A stretch of 64,000 nt of DNA from assembly GCF_025685645.1 (NCBI RefSeq), contig NZ_JAGSYF010000001.1, positions 1,116,001 to 1,180,000 on the forward strand. Reading direction: 5' to 3'. The stretch's first letter is position 1, and every line of letters starts with the position of its first letter. The notes beneath the pieces were generated by a model that saw only the letters and a list, made by a program, of their open reading frames with translations, did not search any database and was not told the DNA's origin. Made by a program: the position numbers and the translations under genes. The DNA comes from Edaphobacter bradus (GTDB lineage Bacteria; Acidobacteriota; Terriglobia; Terriglobales; Acidobacteriaceae). Positions 52,011 to 61,477 of the stretch are shown one piece after another.

Positions 52011-53429
52011 CTACGATCCCCAGCCTGAACCAACGCCGCCAGCGACCCTCCGGACAACACTCCCCATCGCGTTCGTCGCCGCCTCAATCACCTGCCCGCC
52101 GTGCGGCCAGCTTTCAGCCGCATGCAGAATCGGCATCCGCAGCGTGACCTTCGTTCCGCGCCCTGGTCTGCTGTTCACCTCTACAGTTGCCAGATCGCCA
52201 TACTGCACCTGCATGCGTTCGCGTACGTTCTTCATGCCGATGCCGGTCCCCGAAGGCGTCTCTCCGCTCACTCTCGGAATCGGAGGCCGATCAGGCTGTA
52301 TCCCTACGCCGTCGTCTTCCACCTCAATCATCAGCATGCCGTCATTCATAATCCTGCTGCGAAGCGTGACCGTTCCTCCGCTGATCCTCGGCTCCAATCC
52401 ATGCTTGATGCTGTTCTCAATCAGCGGCTGAAGCAACATTCCCGGCACCACCACATCCAGCGTCTCCGGAGCAATCTCCTTCACCACCTTCAGCTTCTCG
52501 CCAAACCGCACCACCTCGATGTCCAGATAATCATCAGTGAAGGCCAACTCCTCGTGAAACGGGACAAACGCATCGCGGTCCTTCAGAAGCACGCGCAGGA
52601 TATTCGCGAGCTTCACAATCATCTCGCGCGCCAGCTCCGGCCGCGACCGCACCAGCGACGTAATCGAGTTCAACGTATTGAACAGAAAGTGCGGGTTGAT
52701 CTGCCGTTGCAGCGCATCCAGCCTCGCCTCCAAAAGCAGCCTCTCCTGCTCCTCCAGCTTCCGCTCGACCCGGATTGCATTCCATATCTTCAGTGGAATC
52801 CCCACCACAATGGGAGCGGTCGCGCAAATCAGCAGCTCCACCCACCACTCGTCCGAGTGCAGAGTGAAGTACCTCTTCGGGTAGAACCGCGCCAGCATGC
52901 TCGTGCACAACTGCATGCCCGCAATCAGCACAAGCAGCAATACCTGCCTGTCCAGGTGTGGACGCTGCAGATTTCGCGTCACCCACCGGTAGATGCTCAG
53001 GTCGATCATCGGCGAGAACGACCACACATCCTCCGGGTCGGCAAACCTGCCAAAGGTCCCTGCCACCGCAGCCACCGCAAGATTCACCGGCAGGGTCCAG
53101 TACTCATGGTGAAGCAAGGCCGGAAGCGCCAGCGCCGCCCCGCCCGCCATTGCCGACAGTGGCCCCACCAGGACTCCCAGCAGAATCGTCGTCTCGAACG
53201 AGAGATCTGCCGCCAGGAAGTTCGACACCGTCGTCCGAATCAACACTCCGAGCGTCAGCGGAACGCAGATCATCGCCACCAGCGCCACTGTCCGTTTCGG
53301 AGATCGCCGCGGCTCCAGCATCAGGTTCTTGAAGGTGTTCGACCGCACCAGCGAGCTCGACACCGCCGCCGCTACGCCCAGCTTCACCAGCAGCGTAACC
53401 AGGATCAGAGATTGCGGGATATTGGCCAC
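52011..53429 (-). CDS. LytS-type sensor histidine kinase
   Basis: A 472-residue membrane histidine kinase of the LytS/YehU type. The N-terminal half contains the 5TM-5TMR_LYT pattern (LGVLIRTTVSNFLAADLSFETTILLGVLVGPLSAMAGGAALALPALL), with about five to six helices through residue 215. The kinase region has LQRQINPHFLFNTLNSITSLV, where the phosphorylated His of the His_kinase family lies, and the ATP-binding N and G boxes LIENSIKHGLEP and GTGIGMKNVRERM. Such kinases respond to cell-wall or extracellular metabolite signals and pair with LytTR regulators. No response regulator gene is adjacent. Start ATG at 53429. Confidence 0.9.
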   Translation of the reverse strand: MANIPQSLILVTLLVKLGVAAAVSSSLVRSNTFKNLMLEPRRSPKRTVALVAMICVPLTLGVLIRTTVSNFLAADLSFETTILLGVLVGPLSAMAGGAALALPALLHHEYWTLPVNLAVAAVAGTFGRFADPEDVWSFSPMIDLSIYRWVTRNLQRPHLDRQVLLLVLIAGMQLCTSMLARFYPKRYFTLHSDEWWVELLICATAPIVVGIPLKIWNAIRVERKLEEQERLLLEARLDALQRQINPHFLFNTLNSITSLVRSRPELAREMIVKLANILRVLLKDRDAFVPFHEELAFTDDYLDIEVVRFGEKLKVVKEIAPETLDVVVPGMLLQPLIENSIKHGLEPRISGGTVTLRSRIMNDGMLMIEVEDDGVGIQPDRPPIPRVSGETPSGTGIGMKNVRERMQVQYGDLATVEVNSRPGRGTKVTLRMPILHAAESWPHGGQVIEAATNAMGSVVRRVAGGVGSGWGS

Positions 53430-53531
53430 ACCACTACTTTACGCCTGCTCCTCTACCCGCTTGCATCCAACCTGTGCCTGTTGAATCTAATGCTTGTGAG
53501 CCCTTCTACCGTAGAAACGTATAATCGCCCC

Positions 53532-54170
53532 ATGCCTTTCTCGTCCGTCCGCAAGGTAGCCGACGCTGACTTTCCCACCCGCTGGGGACACTTCCGCATC
53601 CTCGGCTTCGAGGGCGTAAGCGACAACCCGGAGTCCTGCAACGACAACGTGCCCGCCCCTACCAGCCGTATCGAAGGGGTCGTCGCGCTCGTCATGGGCG
53701 ACATTCACTCTGCGCCCCCCATCGTCCGGATTCACTCCCAGTGCCTCACCGGCGATGTCCTTCACTCCCTGCGCTGCGACTGCCGCCAGCAGCTCGAGCT
53801 TGCCCTTGCCACCATCACCGAAGCTGGCTCCGGCATCCTTCTCTACGAGCAGCAGGAAGGCCGCGGCATCGGCATCATGGCTAAGCTCCGCGCCTACGAA
53901 CTCCAGGACCAGGGTCTCGACACCATCGAAGCCAACCTCGAGCTCGGCTACAAGGCCGATTGCCGCCAGTTCGAGCTCCCCGCCGAGATCCTCAAGCAGC
54001 TTGGTGTCGAAGCTGTTCGCCTCATCACGAACAACCCCGCCAAGGTCGAGGCCCTCGAGCTCGCCGGAATCAAGGTTGCAGAGCGCATCTCCGCCATCGT
54101 CCCCACCGAGCCTACCAACGAGCGCTACCTCCAGACCAAGCGCGACAAGATGGGCCACCTCGTCGGCTAA
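53532..54170 (+). CDS. ribA: GTP cyclohydrolase II RibA
   Basis: A 212-residue RibA, converting GTP to 2,5-diamino-6-ribosylamino-4-pyrimidinone phosphate, the first step of riboflavin synthesis. The zinc site lies in CLTGDVLHSLRCDCRQQLELAL (three Cys), followed by EQQEGRGIGIMAKLRAYELQDQGLDTIEAN and RLITNNPAKV. The start ATG at 53532 begins MPFSSVRKVADADFPTRWG; the open frame runs far upstream, but that part is antisense to the histidine kinase gene. It is the stand-alone form, not fused to RibB. No FMN riboswitch is evident in the roughly 100 bases upstream. Confidence 0.93.
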   Translation: MPFSSVRKVADADFPTRWGHFRILGFEGVSDNPESCNDNVPAPTSRIEGVVALVMGDIHSAPPIVRIHSQCLTGDVLHSLRCDCRQQLELALATITEAGSGILLYEQQEGRGIGIMAKLRAYELQDQGLDTIEANLELGYKADCRQFELPAEILKQLGVEAVRLITNNPAKVEALELAGIKVAERISAIVPTEPTNERYLQTKRDKMGHLVG

Positions 54171-54336
54171 TCGGCAAAACCACTTCCAGCGATGTCCGAA
54201 TCTAGACTCTCCTCAAGTCACGTATCCGCTTGAGGTGTATCTGTTTATCTCTCTCAATTGAATAGGGAGTAAACTCCAGGTCTGTCAGCTTCATCAGACC
54301 AGATATCTTCGGTTTGCACGAATGAGAGGCTCCCGC

Positions 54337-56538
54337 ATGGCACTTCCCCGTCGCACCCTCCTGATCGGCCTCGGCAGCATCCTCGCACTCATCCTCCTCG
54401 CCATTCTCTCCATCCCGCTCTTTCTCAACGCCGACAGCTTCCGCACCCGGATTGAATCGGCTCTGACCGCCTCCCTCGGGCGCAAAGCGACGCTCGGCAA
54501 GCTCGATCTCTCCGTCATGTCCGGCAGTCTTGTCGCCCAGAACACCACTCTCGCCGACGACCCCGCGTTCAGTACGCAGCCCTTTCTGCAGGTGTCCCGC
54601 CTCAAAATCGGCATCGAGATGATCCCGCTTATCTTCAGCCGCGAAATCCACATCACCGGCTTCGTTCTTGACTCGCCGAAGATCATCCTTCTCCGAGCCG
54701 CCGGCAAATGGAACTACTCCACTATCGGCAGCGCGCAGCAGAACACCTCAGCCAACAAAGAAGCCGGCACCATGGTCCCCAACCTCACCGTCGGCCGCGT
54801 CACCATCACCAACGGACAGATAACCGTAGGCGTCACGCCGGCTCCCGGCGCGGCCGCCACGCCTCGACGGACCTACGACCAGCTCAACCTCGACGCCAAA
54901 GACTTCTCCTTCGACAAATCCTTTCCCTTCACCGCCTCCGCGCACCTACCCGCTGATGGAACCGTCTCTCTTAGCGGCAATGCAGGTCCCATCAACCCAA
55001 AGGACGCCTCCCTTACCCCCTTCACCGCACATCTCGAGGTCAAGCACCTCGATCCTCTCGCCGCAGGCTTCGTCGACTCAACCGCCGGAGTCACCGGAAT
55101 CATCAACTCCATCGACGTCCGGGCCAACTGGAACGGCCAGAAGCTCCACGTCGCCAATCTCCTCGTCGACTCTCCCAAGCTCACCCTTGTCCGCTCGAAC
55201 ACCCCCACGGCAGCCACGCCGCCGCCCGCCCCAAACAGCAACGACATGTTCAGCACTCTCACGGCCGACCATCTCCAGATCAAGGACGGCACCCTCACCA
55301 TCACAACTACCGGCCAGGCCACTCCAGCCGTCTACCAGCGGCTCAACGCCGAAGTCAGCAACATCTCCCCCACCGCCCCCTCGCCCTTCAAGCTCAGCGC
55401 ACAAATCCCCGGCGGGGGCTCCCTCACCGCGGACGGCACCGCGGGCCCCATCAATCAGGCCAACGCCTCAGCCACGCCGCTCAACGCCCACGCCGTCCTC
55501 AATCACCTCGATCTCACTTCCAGCGGAGTGGTCGCTCCTGACGCCGGCATCAGCGGCCTCGCCAACATCGATCTCAAAGCTCTCTCTGATGGCAAGACAC
55601 TCAACGCCAACGTCTCTGCAAACGTGCAGGGTCTTCGTCTGGCGAAGAACGGCTCACCCTCACCCAAACCCGTCGATGTGCAGCTCAGCGTCGCGCAGAA
55701 TGTCCAGGCCCTGACTGGTCAGATCCAAAGGGCCGTCATTACGATCGGTAAGGCTCTTATCAACACTACCGGCACCTACCAGACAAGCGGGCCGACCACA
55801 GCTCTTAATCTCCGGGTCAGCGCTCAATCCGTCCCTATCGACGAGCTTGAAGCCTTTCTTCCCTCGGTTGGCGTCCATCTACCGAGCGGCTCGCGGCTTC
55901 AGGGGGGAACCCTCACCACCAACCTCAACGTAACCGGCTCTTCCGCCGCCCCCATCATCAACGGCCCGGTCCGGCTCGATAACACCAACCTCGCCGGCTT
56001 CGACCTCGGCTCCAAACTGTCCGCTGTCACTGCACTCACCGGGGCCAAAACCGGCTCAGTCACAGCCATTCAATCCCTCAGCACCAATCTTCACATCGAG
56101 AACGGCAACGTCCGCACCGACAACGTCTCCCTCGTCGTTCCTGCTCTGGGTTCGGCGACAGGAGCTGGGACCATCTCCGCTGCCGGAGCGCTCAACTATA
56201 ACGTCATCCTCAAGCCCACCATCCTCTCTGGAGGAGGCCGCGGAGGCGCCACCAGTTCCGCCGGTGCAGGAGGCGTCGCCGGCCAGCTCCTGGGAATGAT
56301 TCCAGGAGGTGCGGCCACCGGTGCTGCCGGCAACATCACCGGAGCAGCCCTCAAGAACGGAATCCCCGTTCAAATCGGTGGCACCACCTCCAACCCCACC
56401 TTCGCCCCGAACATGGCCGGACTGGCCAGCAGCGCCGCCAGCAGCTACCTCGAAGGAAAATCCAGTTCAGGCAAATCCAACAGCACGACCGACTCCCTCA
56501 CCAACGCACTCGGCGGCCTGCTCGGCAAGCACAAATGA
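54337..56538 (+). CDS. AsmA-family protein
   Basis: A 733-residue protein with an N-terminal membrane helix (about residues 9-30, LIGLGSILALILLAILSIPLFL), the AsmA start NADSFRTRIESALTASLGRKATLGKLDLSVMSGSLVAQNTTL, and long repeated beta-type stretches of Ser/Thr/Ala-rich sequence. A C-terminal part (about 600-733) resembles the AsmA_2 segment (TNLHIENGNVRTDNVSLVVPALGSATGAGTISAAGALNY). AsmA proteins are inner-membrane-anchored and implicated in lipid transport to the outer membrane. GAGAGG is seven bases before the ATG at 54337; an ATG at 54322 is in the same frame. Confidence 0.85.
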   Translation: MALPRRTLLIGLGSILALILLAILSIPLFLNADSFRTRIESALTASLGRKATLGKLDLSVMSGSLVAQNTTLADDPAFSTQPFLQVSRLKIGIEMIPLIFSREIHITGFVLDSPKIILLRAAGKWNYSTIGSAQQNTSANKEAGTMVPNLTVGRVTITNGQITVGVTPAPGAAATPRRTYDQLNLDAKDFSFDKSFPFTASAHLPADGTVSLSGNAGPINPKDASLTPFTAHLEVKHLDPLAAGFVDSTAGVTGIINSIDVRANWNGQKLHVANLLVDSPKLTLVRSNTPTAATPPPAPNSNDMFSTLTADHLQIKDGTLTITTTGQATPAVYQRLNAEVSNISPTAPSPFKLSAQIPGGGSLTADGTAGPINQANASATPLNAHAVLNHLDLTSSGVVAPDAGISGLANIDLKALSDGKTLNANVSANVQGLRLAKNGSPSPKPVDVQLSVAQNVQALTGQIQRAVITIGKALINTTGTYQTSGPTTALNLRVSAQSVPIDELEAFLPSVGVHLPSGSRLQGGTLTTNLNVTGSSAAPIINGPVRLDNTNLAGFDLGSKLSAVTALTGAKTGSVTAIQSLSTNLHIENGNVRTDNVSLVVPALGSATGAGTISAAGALNYNVILKPTILSGGGRGGATSSAGAGGVAGQLLGMIPGGAATGAAGNITGAALKNGIPVQIGGTTSNPTFAPNMAGLASSAASSYLEGKSSSGKSNSTTDSLTNALGGLLGKHK

Positions 56539-56601
56539 CACACACGTCTTCATAAACCAGCCAATCACAAGTGATACTCTTTCGGCCTGGAAAGAGCCGC
56601 T

Positions 56602-58050
56602 ATGATGCTTCGTCTTCTCACTCGGTTTGTCTTTGCAAGCTTTGCCGCGCTCCTGCTCCTGACATCCTCAGCCCCGGCTCAGACCGCTGACGCTCTTAAC
56701 CAAATCAAAAAGATTTACGTCGACTCCTTTACTGGAAAACTTGGCGGCCCCGAACTAAGGGAGGCAATCATCAATGACCTGCGCAAGAACCCCGCACTCG
56801 AAATCGTTCCCGATCCGGCCCACGCCGACGCCGTGCTCAGAGGAACAGGAGAGATCTGGGTCCGTGCCTACGTCTCTGTGAGCCCGCGCGCAACCAATCA
56901 ATACCCGGTCTACGGAGGCTACCTCTCAGCACAAATCACCGGCAAGGACAGTGAGACGCTTTGGTCGTATCTCGTAACCCCAAGCAAATCCTCCTCCAGC
57001 ATCCGGCAGGACCTCGCTAACCAGGTCGCCAAAAGAATGCTTGCCGCTCTTCACGACAGCACAATACAGCCATCCCCCGATCAACCAGCTCAACACTTAG
57101 GTCTTACCCTCAAGGTCGCCGGAGCTACCTTCCCCGCGCCTCTCTATCAGGCGTGGTTCGTCTCCTTCCAGCAGCGCCATCCCCGCCTCGTCATCACCTA
57201 CGACGCCATCGGCTCGGAGGCAGGAATCCAGCAACTCCGCGACGGCAAACTCACCTTCGCCGCATCCGATGTTCCACTCTCGCCTGCCAGAATGGCGCAG
57301 ATGCCCACCGCAATCCTCCAATTCGCGACTGTTCTCGGTGCGGTGGTTCCCGTCTACAACCTTTCCAACGTCGGCCGAGATCTCCGTTTCACCCCAGACG
57401 TACTCGCCGGCATTTACATGGGCAAGATCCGCCGCTGGAACGACCCCAGAATCACCGCCATCAATCATCACGTCACACTGCCCGACCACGAGATCGTCGT
57501 CGTCCATCGCTCCGATGGCGGCGGCACAACCTTCGCCTGGACCGACTTTCTCAGCAAGACCAGCCCCGAGTGGAAAGCCTCCGTCGGCAGCGGGACCACA
57601 GTCAATTGGCCCGTGGGCAAAGAAGCTCGAGGTAACGATGAAGTAGCAACAGCAGTCGCCAGCACACCCGACTCCATCGGTTACACAGAACTCAGCTTCG
57701 CTATCCAGCGCGAGCTGAGCTACGGAACCGTCCGCAACGCCGCTGGCAACTTTGTTCAGGCAAACCTGCTTACTCTCGCTGCCGCAGCTAACATCTCCCG
57801 CAACGAAAGCAGCATCTACTCCCCTCTCACCAACGCCTCTGGGAAGGACGCCTACCCCATCACCAGCCTTACCTGGCTGCTCATCCCCGAGTCCATGCCC
57901 GATCCTGCCACAAAATCAGTCGTCGCCGAGTTCCTCGAATGGATGCTCACCGCGGGCCAGAAAGAATGCTCCGCTCTCGCCTACAACCCCCTCCCCAAAG
58001 AGATCGTCAATAGCGAGCTGCAACTCCTGGCAACCTTCAAATCGAAGTAG
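56602..58050 (+). CDS. PstS-like phosphate-binding protein with extra N-terminal domain
   Basis: A 482-residue exported protein with a signal peptide (about 1-26). A domain of about 125 residues (28-155) follows that I cannot assign (KKIYVDSFTGKLGGPELREAIINDLRKNPALEIV...SSIRQDLANQVAKRMLAAL). The C-terminal 320 residues form a PstS phosphate-binding domain: KVAGATFPAPLYQAWFVSFQQRHP, YDAIGSEAGIQQL, ASDVPLS, GKIRRWNDP, VVHRSDGGGTTFAWTDFLSK. Normal PstS is about 330 residues. It is not followed by pstCAB; instead the convergent DinB gene overlaps its end by 14 bases. It may sense or capture phosphate in a role apart from a Pst importer. Confidence 0.85.
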   Translation: MMLRLLTRFVFASFAALLLLTSSAPAQTADALNQIKKIYVDSFTGKLGGPELREAIINDLRKNPALEIVPDPAHADAVLRGTGEIWVRAYVSVSPRATNQYPVYGGYLSAQITGKDSETLWSYLVTPSKSSSSIRQDLANQVAKRMLAALHDSTIQPSPDQPAQHLGLTLKVAGATFPAPLYQAWFVSFQQRHPRLVITYDAIGSEAGIQQLRDGKLTFAASDVPLSPARMAQMPTAILQFATVLGAVVPVYNLSNVGRDLRFTPDVLAGIYMGKIRRWNDPRITAINHHVTLPDHEIVVVHRSDGGGTTFAWTDFLSKTSPEWKASVGSGTTVNWPVGKEARGNDEVATAVASTPDSIGYTELSFAIQRELSYGTVRNAAGNFVQANLLTLAAAANISRNESSIYSPLTNASGKDAYPITSLTWLLIPESMPDPATKSVVAEFLEWMLTAGQKECSALAYNPLPKEIVNSELQLLATFKSK

Positions 58051-58561
58051 TCTTCTGCACGACTCCCCTCAAGGCCTTCACTGTCGTCACAACCTGCCCC
58101 ACATGCCGCTGCGTGTGGTCCGCGCAGTGCACCAGCAGCCCTCCAACCGTCGTCGGCAGCATCTTCTTCCCTACTCCACGTGCCTCTTCAAAACTGCCCG
58201 GCATGATCTTCAATACCCGCGTGACAGCAACCTCAATCGCCTCAGCAAACTCCATCAGCGCAGCTTCACGACCGGCTCCGGGTTCCATCTCCGACCTCAG
58301 CGCCTTCAACTGCCGCTCGCTCAACTGTTGCCCCTCTGCATACGTCAGTAGCCGGTCAAGCGACCGCGCAATATGCCGCAGATGAAACCCCACCGAAGTC
58401 AGCCCCATTGGCCGAGCCTCGATCTCTTCGTCACTCAGCCCCTCAGACCACCGCGTCATATCCTCAGCCGCCAGCTCCAGCGCATGGATCACCCCGCGCC
58501 TCATCGCGTCTACCTCCGTCCGCGTCCCTCGCAGCCACGGCTCAATCTTCCGCTCCTCCAT
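58037..58561 (-). CDS. DinB-family protein
   Basis: A 174-residue four-helix-bundle protein of the DinB/YfiT type, with AAEDMTRWSEGLSDEEIEARPMGLTSVGFHLRHIARSLDRLLTYAEGQQL and HCADHTQRHVGQVVTTVKAL. The His residues in HLRHI and ADHTQRHVGQ fit the family metal site. Such proteins act in thiol transfer or detoxification; the substrate here is unknown. I take the ATG at 58561 because the open frame upstream (to 58660) overlaps the next gene. The overlap with the DUF1203 gene is 20 bases and with the PstS-like gene 14 bases. Confidence 0.82.
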   Translation of the reverse strand: MEERKIEPWLRGTRTEVDAMRRGVIHALELAAEDMTRWSEGLSDEEIEARPMGLTSVGFHLRHIARSLDRLLTYAEGQQLSERQLKALRSEMEPGAGREAALMEFAEAIEVAVTRVLKIMPGSFEEARGVGKKMLPTTVGGLLVHCADHTQRHVGQVVTTVKALRGVVQKTTSI

Positions 58562-59039
58562 CAACCAACACCTCCATCCTCTCCACTCGAAAGTCGAAGC
58601 ACCCCGCCTCGAGGTCGCGCACCAGAACATACCGCACAGCCGCGTCCTCGAATATCTCACGCAACACCATCTCGTGATTGCCTCCGGCCGCCGTGCGCTG
58701 TATCAGCAGTCGCTGCTCGAAGTCATATCCATCCATTACCGCAGGATATTGCAGCAACTGTCTCGGATACCCCGCCATCTCGTCATACCGCTCGCACCCC
58801 TCCGTATGGATGAAAACCGGCCCCGGAGCAGGCACCGGCGCGACCATATAAAACGGGTTGCACGTAAACAGCGTCCGCATCTCCTCGCCCACGCGAAACG
58901 GCCGCAGGCAATGCCGGCAAGGCCCATACCCGTTCGCCAGTTCGGTAAACGCCGGGTGCCCATATCCCGGCGACCGCTTCGTCTTCAGCACTTTCTTCAC
59001 CGTATCCGTCGATAACGCAATCACTCGAATCTCAGTCAT
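58542..59039 (-). CDS. DUF1203 family protein
   Basis: A 165-residue protein matching DUF1203: GYGPCRHCLRPFRVGEEMRTLFTCNPFYMVAPVPAPGPVFIHTEGCERY at about residues 38-85, with Cys and His residues that may bind metal, and NHEMVLREIFEDAAVRYVLVRDLEAGCFDFRV at the C-terminus. The function is unknown. Its 3' end overlaps the start of the DinB gene by 20 bases, so the two are co-transcribed. Start ATG at 59039. Confidence 0.85.
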   Translation of the reverse strand: MTEIRVIALSTDTVKKVLKTKRSPGYGHPAFTELANGYGPCRHCLRPFRVGEEMRTLFTCNPFYMVAPVPAPGPVFIHTEGCERYDEMAGYPRQLLQYPAVMDGYDFEQRLLIQRTAAGGNHEMVLREIFEDAAVRYVLVRDLEAGCFDFRVERMEVLVDGGAED

Positions 59040-59127
59040 CGCTCACCTCCGCGGCCATCACCTCCAGCCGCTGAAGCAAGTCTCGCGGAACCCCGCCAAA
59101 CCGACACTCCGCAAAGTTCCCCCAAAC

Positions 59128-60072
59128 TCAAAGCCCTTTGCTCCTGCGAAACTCCTGCACAATCTCACCCACATCTCTGTGCTGCCCATCCACCGCATCA
59201 TTCATCGCTCGCACCTCATCCGTCGAAACCCTCCCCGCAAGTCGATCCATCGCCACCTGAATCCCCGGATGCTGCCGCAACGAATCCTCTCTCACCAACG
59301 GCACGGCCTCATACGGGGGAAAGTAGTGCTTGTCGTCTTCCAGCATCACCAACCCCAGCACCCGTATCGGCCCATCCGTCGAGTTCCCTGCCACCAAATC
59401 CACCTGTCCCGAAGTCAGCGCCCGATATAGCAGCCCAAGATCCATCACCCGCGGAGCCCCGGCAAACCTCAACCCATAAGCCGCCTCCAACCCGCGCAAC
59501 CCATCCGGTCTCTGCTCAAACTCATACCCCACCCCAAGCCGCATCGCGCCGGCATGCGGCGCCGCATCCGAGATCGTCCTCAGTCCCCACCGCCTCGCAT
59601 CCTCGCCGCGCACCACCATCGCAAACGTATCCTCAAACCCCAACCCCGGCTCCACCCGCACCCCATACCGCTCCGCATACAACTGCTTCACCGTCACAAA
59701 CACCCGCGCCGCGTCGCGCTGCCCAACCGGAGGCAGCGGCTGCTTCAAAATCGCCGTCAGCGCAGTCCCCGTGTACTCCACATACCCATCGATCCTGCCG
59801 CTCACCAAAGCCTGCTGGCACAGATAGCTCCCCGCCAGATAAAATCTCCGCTCCACTGACTGCCCGGTGACCGCCTCAATCTCCTGCGCCAGCAGCTCCC
59901 CCAGCACCACCTGCTCAGTAAAATTCTTCGCACCAATCACCACCCGCGAAGACCGAGGAGGAGCACAAGCCACACAGAGCAGCAACCCAAGAATCCCAAC
60001 CTTGTGAAAAATTCCGCGTCGTCCCCGAGCCGCTGACTCGCTAACTTGCTGACTCGCCGTCTCGCTCTTCAT
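59128..60072 (-). CDS. Osmoprotectant ABC transporter substrate-binding protein (OpuBC-like)
   Basis: A 314-residue substrate-binding protein of the quaternary-amine type. A signal/lipobox-like sequence (GILGLLLCVACAPP) precedes VVIGAKNFTEQVVLGELLAQEIEAVTGQSVERRFYLAGSYLCQQALVSGRIDGYVEYTGTALTAIL, the family hallmark (PF04069), and later VDLVAGNSTDGPI. It should deliver glycine betaine, choline or a related compound. The ATG at 60072 overlaps the stop of the permease gene (ATGA). An upstream ATG at 60105 would add residues inside the permease gene. Confidence 0.88.
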   Translation of the reverse strand: MKSETASQQVSESAARGRRGIFHKVGILGLLLCVACAPPRSSRVVIGAKNFTEQVVLGELLAQEIEAVTGQSVERRFYLAGSYLCQQALVSGRIDGYVEYTGTALTAILKQPLPPVGQRDAARVFVTVKQLYAERYGVRVEPGLGFEDTFAMVVRGEDARRWGLRTISDAAPHAGAMRLGVGYEFEQRPDGLRGLEAAYGLRFAGAPRVMDLGLLYRALTSGQVDLVAGNSTDGPIRVLGLVMLEDDKHYFPPYEAVPLVREDSLRQHPGIQVAMDRLAGRVSTDEVRAMNDAVDGQHRDVGEIVQEFRRSKGL

Positions 60073-60701
60073 GCCCGCCGCACCGTCACGCGCCGCTCCA
60101 CCCATCCCAGCCCAGCATCCGCCACCAACGCCAGCAGGGCAGCGGGAATCGCCCCCGCCAGCACAAGCCGGTTATCCACGCTGGCCACCCCACGAAAGAT
60201 AAGCTCCCCCAGCCCACCTGCCCCGATCGCCGCCGCAATCGTGGCGATTCCCACGCAAGTCACGGTAGCCGTCCGCACCCCAGCCAGAATCACGCTCGCC
60301 GCTATCGGCAGCTCCACCTTCACCAGCCGCTGCCACCCCGTCATCCCCATCGCATTCGCGACATCCACCAGAGCCGCATCCACACTCCCGATTCCCGCAT
60401 ACGTATTCCGCAGAATCGGCAGCAGCGCATATCCCGTGAGCGCCACAATCGCCAGCCTGGCTGCATTCTCCCCCAGCCACGGCACCGGCAGCAGCAGCCC
60501 GAACAGCGCCAGACTAGGCACCGTCTGCACCACATTCGCAAACCCGATTACTGGCCCCGCCAGCCTCTGCCTCCGCGTCAGCAGAATTCCCAGCGGCAGC
60601 CCGATCCCCACCGCAAAGAGCATCGCGCTTAGTGTCAACCAAAGATGCTCAAAGGTCAGCCGCCCGACCTCCCATCCATGCAACTGGATGAAGTCCATCA
60701 C
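60069..60701 (-). CDS. Osmoprotectant ABC transporter permease (OpuBB-like)
   Basis: A 210-residue inner-membrane permease with five to six helices and the ABC-permease EAA-type loop VDAALVDVANAMGMTGWQRLVKVELPIAASVILAGVRTATV. It has the small single-domain form of OpuBB/OpuBD/ProW relatives. The start overlaps the ATPase gene's stop by four bases, and its own stop overlaps the binding-protein gene's start by four bases, so the three are translationally coupled. Only one permease is present, so it should work as a homodimer. Confidence 0.9.
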   Translation of the reverse strand: MMDFIQLHGWEVGRLTFEHLWLTLSAMLFAVGIGLPLGILLTRRQRLAGPVIGFANVVQTVPSLALFGLLLPVPWLGENAARLAIVALTGYALLPILRNTYAGIGSVDAALVDVANAMGMTGWQRLVKVELPIAASVILAGVRTATVTCVGIATIAAAIGAGGLGELIFRGVASVDNRLVLAGAIPAALLALVADAGLGWVERRVTVRRA

Positions 60702-61450
60702 GCTGTCACTCCGCGATGTACCGCGGAAACATAATCTTTTACATGAGGATTCTCGGACTCCAGAACCTCCCCCGCGGGCAGGTCGGCAACCACCTGTCCA
60801 CCCTCCAGAAAAATCACCCTCTCCGACAGATAAAGCGCCTCGTTCAGATCGTGCGTCACCAGCACAACCGTCTTCCCCACCCGCTCCAGCAGGCTCTTCA
60901 GCATCGTCTGCATCTCCGCCCGGGTCAGCGGATCCAGCGCCCCAAACGGCTCATCCATCAGAAGCACCGCCGGATCGTTCGCCAGCGCCCGGGCCAGCCC
61001 CACCCGCTGCCTCTGCCCTCCTGAGAGCTGCCACGGAAACCTCCCGCGGTACTCCGCAAAGTCCAGCCCCACCAGCCCCAGCACCTCTGCCACCCGAGCC
61101 GCAATCTCCCCGTTAGTGCGACCCGCCGCCAGCGCTAGCGCCAGCCCGGCGTTCTGCTCCACGGTCATGTGGGGGAACAGCCCCGTCTCCTGGATCACAT
61201 ACCCGATCCCGCGCCGCAGCTCCACCGCATCAGACGTCGCGACGTCCCGGCCCCCAACCTTCACCTGACCCGAGGTCGGCCTCACCAGCCCATTTACCAT
61301 CCGCAGCAGAGTCGTCTTGCCCGACCCGCTCCGCCCCAGCACGGCCGTCGTCGTTCCGGCAGCCAGCTCCAGCGAGACATCGCGCAGCAAAAAACGCCCA
61401 TCGGCCAACGTGTAGCTCACCTTCGCGAACTCAACGCCGGCCATGGGCAT
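60698..61450 (-). CDS. Osmoprotectant ABC transporter ATPase (OpuBA-like)
   Basis: A 250-residue ABC ATPase. Walker A is LGRSGSGKTTLLRMVNGL, the signature WQLSGGQRQRVGLARALAN, and Walker B AVLLMDEPFGALDPLTR, with a His-loop VTHDLNEAL. No C-terminal CBS pair is visible, unlike OpuAA/ProV. It is the first gene of the three-gene operon (ATPase, permease, binding protein). Its ATG is at 61450 or 61444. The order and the binding-protein family support osmoprotectant import. Confidence 0.92.
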   Translation of the reverse strand: MPMAGVEFAKVSYTLADGRFLLRDVSLELAAGTTTAVLGRSGSGKTTLLRMVNGLVRPTSGQVKVGGRDVATSDAVELRRGIGYVIQETGLFPHMTVEQNAGLALALAAGRTNGEIAARVAEVLGLVGLDFAEYRGRFPWQLSGGQRQRVGLARALANDPAVLLMDEPFGALDPLTRAEMQTMLKSLLERVGKTVVLVTHDLNEALYLSERVIFLEGGQVVADLPAGEVLESENPHVKDYVSAVHRGVTA

Positions 61451-61477
61451 CTTCCCTGCTCGATAGATTGATTGTCG

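Noticed and set aside
52101-53531. Long upstream extension of the ribA frame
   Set aside because: It is antisense to the LytS-type kinase; RibA conservation begins at 53532.
53430-53531. FMN riboswitch upstream of ribA
   Set aside because: Only about 100 bases lie between the genes, and I see none of the conserved helices of that riboswitch.
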